Shown here: positions 1 to 5,264 of the stretch, piece by piece | Position numbering within the stretch: position 1 is the first letter of the stretch | Layout: each line of letters opens with the position of its first letter | Source of the DNA: an uncultured Lachnospiraceae bacterium | GTDB taxonomy: Bacteria > Bacillota > Clostridia > Lachnospirales > Lachnospiraceae | Assembly: GCA_910586605.1 (NCBI GenBank) | Contig: CAJUJR010000069.1 | Location: 1 to 14,854 of the forward strand | Length of the DNA stretch: 14,854 nucleotides | Direction of reading: 5' to 3' | The notes under the pieces: generated by a model | Told to the model about the DNA's origin: nothing | What the model saw: only the letters and a program-made list of their open reading frames with translations | The model's database searches: none | Translations under genes and position numbers: made by a program

Positions 1-20
1 ATATTTTTTATTTCCTTAAG

Positions 21-50
21 TCCGGCTACGATTGGCTGTGAATAGTAACA
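21..50 (+). repeat. Dispersed intergenic repeat, copy A (one arm of 30-bp inverted repeat)
   Basis: These 30 bases are the exact reverse complement of 14803-14832 near the other end of the window. The right-hand 16 bases, GCTGTGAATAGTAACA at 35-50, also occur identically at 12445-12460, and a degenerate copy lies at 1902-1922. Similarity to the far copy continues outward through an ATTTTTTATT stretch (3-12 here). The final 14 bases fit the dyad TGTnAnTAnTnACA, which resembles a protein-binding site, but I recognise no regulator for it. Seen: the repeats. Function is unknown. Confidence 0.9.
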
Positions 51-61
51 TTTTAGTGCCA

Positions 62-90
62 AAATAGTAAAAATTTTCAATTTACTATTT
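62..90. repeat. Short inverted repeat (AAATAGTAAA / TTTACTATTT)
   Basis: A perfect 10-bp inverted repeat, 62-71 and 81-90, is separated by 9 bases. The right arm extended to 93 (TTTACTATTTACA) matches, in inverse orientation, 11 of 13 positions of the core of the adjacent dispersed repeat at 21-50. It could be a weak AT-rich hairpin or a second protein-binding site. No poly-T follows, so it is not a terminator on the + strand. Confidence 0.55.
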
Positions 91-109
91 ACAATATGGT
101 GATTTTGTG

Positions 110-138
110 TTAAGATTATGTCAAATGTAAGATATGCT
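110..138 (+). promoter_or_regulatory. Possible promoter for the helicase gene
   Basis: TTAAGA (110-115) and TATGCT (133-138) are separated by 17 bases, a weak sigma-A-like match. I saw no better promoter between 225 and 303, so the helicase transcript probably begins upstream of the hairpin at 192-217. Both boxes deviate from consensus; this is tentative. Confidence 0.25.
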
Positions 139-191
139 ATTTATAGCAGATGCATTTTTCCCCTTTTGTTACGAAATAGAAATCAGAAAAA

Positions 192-224
192 AACCGTTCC
201 TGATTGTGGGAACGGTTCTTTTTT
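192..224 (+). terminator. Intrinsic terminator or attenuator hairpin upstream of the helicase
   Basis: The stem AACCGTTCC (192-200) pairs perfectly with GGAACGGTT (209-217) around an 8-base loop and is followed by a T-rich tail to 224. An A-run at 187-193 gives a matching T-run on the opposite strand, so it could terminate in both directions. It may end an upstream gene outside the window. Because no clear promoter lies between it and the helicase start at 304, it could also act as an attenuator in the helicase leader. Confidence 0.8.
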
Positions 225-303
225 GTGCAATAGGAAATTGCTGTAATCGTGATGGTATATCAATGAAAACTATCATGCTTAAGAAAAAGAATGGAGATAT
301 AGA

Positions 304-1878
304 ATGACTTTTGAAGAATTGTGTTTAGACCCGCGGATTTTGCGGGCAGTTACAGAGATGGGGTTTGAACAGGCGAGCCCGATTCAGGCTAAATCAATAC
401 CGATTGCGGTGGAAGGCCGTGATATGATTGGGCAGGCACAGACGGGGACAGGGAAGACGGCAGCTTTTGGGATTCCGCTTTTACAGAGGGTAGACCCGCA
501 TAATAAGAAGCTGCAGGCAATTGTTTTATGCCCGACCAGGGAGCTGGCAATCCAGTCTGCAGATGAAGTCCGCAGGCTGGCAAAGTTTATGCATGGGATT
601 AAAGTGCTTCCGGTATATGGCGGACAGGAGATTTCAAAGCAAATCCGTTCATTAAAGGGCGGCGTACAGGTGATTATTGGTACGCCTGGAAGGGTAATTG
701 ACCATATTAACCGCAGGACGTTGAAACTGGAGCAGGTTGGGGCAATTGTCTTGGATGAAGCGGATGAAATGCTGAACATGGGATTCCGTGAGGATATTGA
801 AACCGTTCTCGAGAGGCTTCCCGAAGAGCACCAGACGCTTTTGTTTTCGGCAACGATGCCTAAGCCAATCCTGGAAATTGCCAGGAATTATTTAACAAAC
901 CCGGAAACGGTAAAGGTAATAAAGAAAGAACTGACAGTGCCAAAGATTGACCAGTATTATTATGAGGTAAATCCACGTAAGAAAAGTGAGGTATTGTCCA
1001 GGCTGTTAGATATGTATGACCCGGAACTTTCCCTTGTTTTCTGTAATACAAAGCGTAAAGTAGACGAATTGGTTGAGGATTTAAAGGGTAGGGGATATTT
1101 TGCCGAAGGGCTGCATGGCGATATGAAACAGTCGCAGCGTGACAGGGTAATGAATGGATTCCGTAATGGAAGGACGGATATTTTGGTTGCGACAGATGTT
1201 GCTGCGCGCGGGATTGATGTAGATGATGTGGAAGCCGTTTTTAATTATGATGTCCCACAGGATGATGAATATTATGTCCACAGGATTGGAAGGACAGGCC
1301 GTGCTGGAAGGAGCGGGCGTGCATTTACCCTGGTGGTTGGAAGGGAAATTTACAAATTAAAAGATATCCAGCGTTATTGTAAAACGAAAATTAAGCGCCA
1401 GCCAATTCCGTCAATGGATGATATTACGGACATTAAGGCAGAAAAAGTATTAGAGAAGGCAGGCGGGTTGATTGAAAGCGAGAATCTTGGCAAACTAATA
1501 GATATTTTAGAAGAGCATCTGGATGATAAAGAATATTCTTCCTTGGAGATGGCAGCGGCGCTTTTAATGATACAGATGGGAGATAATGGCGCGCCAGAAT
1601 TAGAGAAGGAAGATTTTGGGGATACTGGGGCAGAGCCCGGCATGGTTCGCCTGTTTATCAATATTGGGAAAAAGCATAGAGTCCGTATTGGTGATATCCT
1701 TGGGGCGATTGCAGGAGAATCTGGTATGGAAGGGGAGCTTGTCGGTGCAATTGATATGTACGACAGTTACACCTTCGTAGAAGTGCCTCGGGAGTATGCC
1801 TCTGAGGTAATTGACGCAATGAAACATGCTAAAATTAAGGGCAAGCAGGTAAATGTAGAACCGGCAAACCATAAATAA
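304..1878 (+). CDS. DEAD-box ATP-dependent RNA helicase with DbpA-type RNA-binding domain
   Basis: A 524-residue cytoplasmic RNA helicase that would use ATP to unwind or remodel RNA in ribosome assembly, mRNA decay or cold adaptation. All core motifs are visible in order: an F-upstream Q motif near the start (ASPIQ), motif I AQTGTGKT (about 45-52), PTRELA, TPGR, motif II DEAD (about 151-154), SAT, motif V ATDVAARGID and motif VI HRIGRTGRAG. After the two RecA-like domains, a linker leads to a C-terminal domain (about 447-521, LFINIGKKHRVRIGDILGAI) of the DbpA/CsdA RRM-like type, which in that family recognises structured RNA. There is no long Arg/Gly-rich tail. A GGAG at 293-296, 7 bases before the ATG, supports the start. 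It has the architecture of YxiN/DbpA and DeaD/CsdA proteins; I cannot tell which, so no symbol is given. No terminator separates it from the metK leader apart from the riboswitch terminator. Confidence 0.95.
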   Translation: MTFEELCLDPRILRAVTEMGFEQASPIQAKSIPIAVEGRDMIGQAQTGTGKTAAFGIPLLQRVDPHNKKLQAIVLCPTRELAIQSADEVRRLAKFMHGIKVLPVYGGQEISKQIRSLKGGVQVIIGTPGRVIDHINRRTLKLEQVGAIVLDEADEMLNMGFREDIETVLERLPEEHQTLLFSATMPKPILEIARNYLTNPETVKVIKKELTVPKIDQYYYEVNPRKKSEVLSRLLDMYDPELSLVFCNTKRKVDELVEDLKGRGYFAEGLHGDMKQSQRDRVMNGFRNGRTDILVATDVAARGIDVDDVEAVFNYDVPQDDEYYVHRIGRTGRAGRSGRAFTLVVGREIYKLKDIQRYCKTKIKRQPIPSMDDITDIKAEKVLEKAGGLIESENLGKLIDILEEHLDDKEYSSLEMAAALLMIQMGDNGAPELEKEDFGDTGAEPGMVRLFINIGKKHRVRIGDILGAIAGESGMEGELVGAIDMYDSYTFVEVPREYASEVIDAMKHAKIKGKQVNVEPANHK

Positions 1879-1901
1879 AGATGTTTTATGCATATTGTTT
1901 A

Positions 1902-1922
1902 GAATGCCCGTGAATAGTTACA
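1902..1922 (+). repeat. Dispersed intergenic repeat, degenerate copy D
   Basis: Aligned without gaps to 30-50, 17 of 21 positions match, including GTGAATAGT and the terminal ACA. It begins 24 bases after the helicase stop codon and about 40 bases before the metK promoter. Its location is intergenic like the other three copies. Degeneracy means it could be an old copy or a weaker site. Confidence 0.6.
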
Positions 1923-1961
1923 TGTTTTATGTTGGATTTTCTGAAAAGGCAAAATTTGGGC

Positions 1962-1990
1962 TTGACGGATGCATTGTTATACGTTATAGT
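1962..1990 (+). promoter_or_regulatory. Sigma-A promoter of metK
   Basis: TTGACG (1962-1967) and TATAGT (1985-1990) are separated by the optimal 17 bases, each one mismatch from consensus. Transcription would begin near 1997, about 40 bases before the SAM riboswitch, a typical arrangement for an S-box leader. Confidence 0.8.
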
Positions 1991-2035
1991 ATTAAAGTGT
2001 ATTAGGCATATAGAATATGCTATAAAATAATATTA

Positions 2036-2146
2036 GGGAACTCTTATTCAGAGTGGTGGAGAGTGAAGGCTCTATGAAACCACGGCAACCCCTGTTTTAT
2101 CAGGAAGGTGCCAATCTCAGCGAGAAATCGATCAATAAGAGGAGTT
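2036..2146 (+). ncRNA. SAM-I (S-box) riboswitch aptamer
   Basis: The sequence carries S-box hallmarks: a P1 stem CTCTTATT (2041-2048) with AATAAGAG (2134-2141), the conserved AGAGTGGTGGAG block, CTATGAAACCAC followed by GGCAACC, and GGTGCCAAT further on. The aptamer binds S-adenosylmethionine. Its 3' P1 strand overlaps TCAATAA (2132-2138), which can instead pair with TTATTGA (2168-2174) in the 5' arm and loop of the downstream terminator, giving a plausible antiterminator. Low SAM would then permit metK expression, as known for this class. The pairings were worked out by eye. Confidence 0.95.
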
Positions 2147-2159
2147 GAAGTGGTATTTC

Positions 2160-2201
2160 AATCCGTTTTATTGAGGTGTTTCGATAAAACGGATTTTTTT
2201 C
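2160..2201 (+). terminator. Riboswitch-controlled intrinsic terminator
   Basis: AATCCGTTTTAT (2160-2171) pairs perfectly with ATAAAACGGATT (2184-2195), a 12-bp stem with a 12-base loop, followed by a T-run to 2200. It is the expression platform of the SAM-I riboswitch and probably also stops readthrough from the helicase gene. Confidence 0.92.
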
Positions 2202-2348
2202 TTGTTGGCGGGATGATAGCCTGTTTGTTCAATCAGGCGTTTCTGTTTTGCCAAAAGGCGCTCCTTAAATGAATGAGAACCCGGTATACAGGCTGCAAGT
2301 CAAAAGAAAAAGAGGAAAGGGTGAAAGAAAAAAAGAGGAAAGGATAAT

Positions 2349-2393
2349 ATGCAAACACATATCTTTCACTCTTTGTGTTTGCGCCTCAAATGA
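2349..2393 (+). CDS. Possible 14-codon upstream ORF in the metK leader
   Basis: An ATG at 2349 opens a frame encoding MQTHIFHSLCLRLK and ends at TGA 2391-2393. It is preceded by purine-rich AGAGGAAAGGATAAT, a good ribosome-binding site, in fact better than the one for metK. It spans the first of two leader hairpins and enters the 5' arm of the second. The peptide has no recognisable domain. It may be a translated regulatory uORF or chance: frames of this length are common. Not seen: any run of a single regulatory codon. Confidence 0.3.
   Translation: MQTHIFHSLCLRLK
2351..2382 (+). promoter_or_regulatory. metK leader hairpin 1
   Basis: GCAAACACA (2351-2359) pairs perfectly with TGTGTTTGC (2374-2382) around a 14-base loop. 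No T-run follows, so it is not an intrinsic terminator. It abuts hairpin 2 with no spacer, so the two could stack coaxially. A short direct repeat, AAAAGAGGAAAGG at 2308-2320 and 2331-2343, lies just upstream. Confidence 0.55.
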
Positions 2394-2418
2394 AGATGCA
2401 GGCATTTTCGCTTGAGGC
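2383..2418 (+). promoter_or_regulatory. metK leader hairpin 2, covering the nearest SD-like sequence
   Basis: GCCTCAA (2383-2389) pairs with TTGAGGC (2412-2418). After one A-C mismatch the stem continues for 8 pairs (2391-2398 with 2403-2410, two G-U) to a CAGG loop. The only SD-like GAGG near the metK start (2414-2417) is inside the 3' arm. No poly-T follows. It may limit ribosome access or protect the 5' end of the mRNA; the role is inferred. Confidence 0.6.
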
Positions 2419-2430
2419 TTGGTGCAAATC

Positions 2431-3618
2431 ATGGAGAAACATTTATTTACGTCAGAATCAGTAACAGAGGGGCATCCGGATAAAATCTGCGATAATATAT
2501 CAGATGCTATCTTAGATGCATTAATGGCTCAGGATCCAATGAGCCGTGTTGCGTGTGAAACGACGATTACCACAAATTTTGTTATGGTAATGGGAGAGAT
2601 TACAACAAAGGCAAGCGTTGATTATGAGAAAATTGTCCGTGAGACAATCCGCGAGATTGGCTATGACGATGATGTGAAAGGTTTTAATTGCGATACCTGT
2701 GAGGTTAAAATTTTGCTGGACAACCAGTCGGTAGATATTGCAAGAGGCGTGGACAAAGCGCTTGAAGCAAGGGAAAATGCAATGTCAGATGCAGAGATTG
2801 AAGCGATTGGTGCTGGCGACCAAGGAATGATGTTTGGCTATGCTACAGATGAAACAGAAGAGTATATGCCATATCCGATTGCCTTGGCACATAAGCTTAC
2901 AAAGAAGCTGACAGAAGTCCGTAAAAATGGAATGATGCCCTATTTGCGTGCCGATGGGAAGAGCCAGGTGACAGTAGAGTATGATGAGGAAGATAAGCCG
3001 GTACATATCAATGCCGTAGTTATTTCTTCCCAGCATGCAGCAGAGGTAACACAGGAACAGATCCATACAGATATCCGTAAGCATGTTATTAATGCAGTTT
3101 TGCCACAGGAACTGGTTGATGAAAATACAAAAGTATTTATCAATCCGACAGGGCGTTTTGTTATAGGTGGGCCAAATGGGGACAGCGGTTTGACAGGGCG
3201 TAAAATCATTGTAGACACATACGGCGGGTATGCACGTCATGGTGGCGGGGCATTTTCTGGGAAAGATTGTACGAAAGTGGACAGGAGCGCCGCATATGCA
3301 GCGCGTTATGTTGCAAAAAATATAGTAGCAGCAGGGCTTGCAAAGAGATGTGAGATTCAGCTTTCTTATGCTATTGGAGTTGCGCAGCCTACTTCTGTAA
3401 TGGTAGATACTTTTGGCACAGGGAAGGTTCCGGAAAGCAAGTTAGAAGAGATTATCCGTGAAAACTTTGACCTCCGCCCGGCAGGGATTATTAAGATGTT
3501 AGACCTGCGCCGCCCAATTTATAAGCAGACAGCCGCTTATGGGCATCTTGGAAGGAACGATTTGGATTTACCATGGGAAAAAACAGATAAAACGGAGCTG
3601 TTGAAAAAATATCTGTAA
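2431..3618 (+). CDS. metK: S-adenosylmethionine synthetase (methionine adenosyltransferase)
   Basis: A 395-residue cytosolic enzyme making S-adenosylmethionine from methionine and ATP, the methyl donor for rRNA, tRNA, DNA and other methylations. The protein begins MEKHLFTSESVTEGHPDK, the family N-terminus with the ATP-contacting His in GHPDK. It contains GAGDQGMMFGYA (about 127-138) and the phosphate-binding GGGAFSGKDCTKVDRS (about 271-286), and has normal length. The ATG at 2431 was chosen because it matches the family start, although the SD is poor: GAGG at 2414-2417 lies 13 bases away within a hairpin. A GTG at 2422, four bases after GAGG, would add three residues and cannot be excluded. 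It is controlled by the SAM-I riboswitch upstream and followed by its own terminator. Confidence 0.97.
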   Translation: MEKHLFTSESVTEGHPDKICDNISDAILDALMAQDPMSRVACETTITTNFVMVMGEITTKASVDYEKIVRETIREIGYDDDVKGFNCDTCEVKILLDNQSVDIARGVDKALEARENAMSDAEIEAIGAGDQGMMFGYATDETEEYMPYPIALAHKLTKKLTEVRKNGMMPYLRADGKSQVTVEYDEEDKPVHINAVVISSQHAAEVTQEQIHTDIRKHVINAVLPQELVDENTKVFINPTGRFVIGGPNGDSGLTGRKIIVDTYGGYARHGGGAFSGKDCTKVDRSAAYAARYVAKNIVAAGLAKRCEIQLSYAIGVAQPTSVMVDTFGTGKVPESKLEEIIRENFDLRPAGIIKMLDLRRPIYKQTAAYGHLGRNDLDLPWEKTDKTELLKKYL

Positions 3619-3643
3619 ATTTGTAAAAAGAAATAGAATTGGA

Positions 3644-3687
3644 GGCCTTGCTGATTTCCAGAAAAAAGAAGTCAGTAAGGTCTTTTA
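3644..3687 (+). terminator. metK intrinsic terminator
   Basis: A 15-bp stem (3644-3658 with 3668-3682, including three G-U pairs) with a 9-base A-rich loop is followed by TTTT at 3683-3686. It begins 26 bases after the metK stop, and should separate metK from cca transcription. Confidence 0.75.
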
Positions 3688-3693
3688 GGATTA

Positions 3694-3746
3694 GGAACTG
3701 TTAAGAAATAACTTTGCAGGTTGCGCGGTTATTTCTTAACAGTTCC
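3694..3746 (+). repeat. 53-bp palindromic MITE-like element, copy 1
   Basis: GGAACTGTTAAGAAATAAC (3694-3712) is a perfect inverted match to 3728-3746, around a 15-base centre (the pairing also includes the flanking A at 3693 and T at 3747). The trinucleotide TTA occurs directly on both sides (3691-3693 and 3747-3749), as a target-site duplication would. A second 53-bp copy at 11492-11544 matches at 43 of 53 positions. It carries no gene and could be a non-autonomous insertion element or palindromic repeat. Its right end is 18 bases from the cca start. Confidence 0.8.
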
Positions 3747-3764
3747 TTAATAAGGAAGAAAAAA

Positions 3765-5192
3765 ATGATGGAATTGCCAAAGGATGTAAGACAGATAATA
3801 GAAACGTTGGAAAATGCAGGATATGAAGCATATGCAGTTGGTGGCTGTGTACGGGACATGGTGTTAAAAAGGGTTCCGAAGGATTGGGATATTACTACGT
3901 CGGCCAGGCCGGAGCAGGTAAAGGCGCTGTTTCGCAGGACAATAGATACAGGGATTGAACATGGGACAGTAACCGTTATGAAAAACCATGTTGGTTATGA
4001 GGTGACGACTTACCGGATTGATGGAGAATACGAAGACAGCCGCCATCCGAAAAATGTGGAGTTTACTGACAACCTGGTCCTGGATTTGGAGAGGCGGGAT
4101 TTTACAATTAATGCAATGGCATATCATCCTGTCAGGGGAGTTGTAGATGCTTTTTCAGGGATGCAGGATATTGAAGGCCATATAATACGCTGCGTGGGGG
4201 ATGCCGGGGCAAGGTTTGACGAAGATGCGCTTAGGATGCTCCGCGCCGTCCGTTTTTCTGGGCAGCTTGGCTTTGCCATTGAAGATAAGACGCTGCTGGC
4301 AATGAAAGAGCGGGCAAAAGATTTACAACAAATCAGCGCAGAACGTATTCGGACAGAGCTGGTAAAGCTTTTGGTGTCAAAAGATGCCAGGCAGATTAGG
4401 GTAGCATACCAAACAGGCATGACAGAGGTGTTTTTCCCGGAATTTGATAAGATGATGGGATTAGAACAGAAAAATCCACATCATATTTATACAGTTGGAG
4501 AACATACGATTCACAGTATTGAAGCGATGAATTACTTTTTTGGGGAATACTCCAACCATTTTGATTTTAAACTGGTTTCTGTTGAGGCAAAAACACTGGC
4601 AGAAAAATTGGTGGAGGGGCTGACTGCAAAGCAGCACAGCATACTTTGCGCCGCAATGTTGTTCCATGATATAGGGAAACCGGATGCGATGACAATAGAT
4701 GAAGTAGGAATTGGGCATTTTCATGGACATCAGAAGATAAGCGAACAAATTGCAGATAGGGTTTTAAAGCGCCTTGCGTTTGACAATGAGACAATTTCCC
4801 TGGTAAAGCGTTTGGTTTTCTGGCATGATTACCGTTTTTCGGAAAGCCCTGGGGAAATGCGGCGTGCAGTTTCAAAAATTGGGAAAGACCTTATGCCGCT
4901 TTTGTTTTTGGTGCAGATGAGCGATGCCCTGGCGCAAAATCCGATGACAATAGAGGAAAAGCTGCAAAGGATATGCAGCGCGGCCGGGTTGTGGCAGGAT
5001 GTTCTGTTGTCAAAAGCAGCGCTAGAGTTAAAAGATTTACAAATTTCAGGAAAAGACTTGCTTGATATAGGTATTCCGCAGGGGCCTGAGCTTGGGAAGT
5101 TGTTAAAAATGGCCTTAGAATATGTGTTGGAGGAACCAGAACGTAATAAAAAAGAGTTTCTTTTAGAGTGGATTGGAAAAAATTTCTTGTAA
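3765..5192 (+). CDS. cca: CCA tRNA nucleotidyltransferase, class II with HD domain
   Basis: A 475-residue enzyme that adds or repairs the 3'-terminal CCA of tRNA from CTP and ATP, without a template. The nucleotidyltransferase head shows AVGGCVRD (about 24-31), the metal-binding DWD (40-42) and RRDFTINAMAYH (about 110-121), which places it in class II. FDEDALRMLRAVRFSGQLGF (about 151-170) begins the tRNA-binding helical part. A C-terminal HD phosphohydrolase-type domain has HTIHSIEAM (about 247-255) and LFHDIGKP (about 299-306), as in the subset of bacterial CCA enzymes carrying HD domains. The start is ATG 3765 or the adjacent ATG 3768; AAGGAAG at 3752-3758 fits both. The frame is open further upstream to 3714 but that part is the palindromic repeat, so it is excluded. 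No clear promoter lies between the metK terminator and this gene. Confidence 0.93.
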   Translation: MMELPKDVRQIIETLENAGYEAYAVGGCVRDMVLKRVPKDWDITTSARPEQVKALFRRTIDTGIEHGTVTVMKNHVGYEVTTYRIDGEYEDSRHPKNVEFTDNLVLDLERRDFTINAMAYHPVRGVVDAFSGMQDIEGHIIRCVGDAGARFDEDALRMLRAVRFSGQLGFAIEDKTLLAMKERAKDLQQISAERIRTELVKLLVSKDARQIRVAYQTGMTEVFFPEFDKMMGLEQKNPHHIYTVGEHTIHSIEAMNYFFGEYSNHFDFKLVSVEAKTLAEKLVEGLTAKQHSILCAAMLFHDIGKPDAMTIDEVGIGHFHGHQKISEQIADRVLKRLAFDNETISLVKRLVFWHDYRFSESPGEMRRAVSKIGKDLMPLLFLVQMSDALAQNPMTIEEKLQRICSAAGLWQDVLLSKAALELKDLQISGKDLLDIGIPQGPELGKLLKMALEYVLEEPERNKKEFLLEWIGKNFL

Positions 5193-5215
5193 CAGCGGAA
5201 AGAATGCGATACAAT
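5187..5215 (+). promoter_or_regulatory. Possible promoter of the amylase-capA pair
   Basis: TTGTAA (5187-5192, overlapping the cca stop) and TACAAT (5210-5215) are 17 bases apart. The -10 box is good and the -35 box moderate. It would give a leader of about 40 bases. Readthrough from cca is the alternative. Confidence 0.35.
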
Positions 5216-5264
5216 AAAAAGATATAATGTGAAGTCTGCTGAAATGCAGGGAGTGGAGGAATGT

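Noticed and set aside
1879..1935. Terminator for the helicase gene, and a direct repeat ATGTTTTATG (1881-1890, 1922-1931)
   Set aside because: No GC-rich hairpin with a T-run was found, and a 10-base AT-rich repeat is expected by chance in such DNA.
2785..3240. A 151-codon minus-strand open frame within metK
   Set aside because: Antisense to a highly conserved gene, rich in Cys/Ile/His in a way typical of shadow translations.
3714..3764. N-terminal extension of Cca from an ATG at 3714
   Set aside because: The extra 17 residues are encoded by the palindromic repeat, have no SD, and precede the family-typical start.
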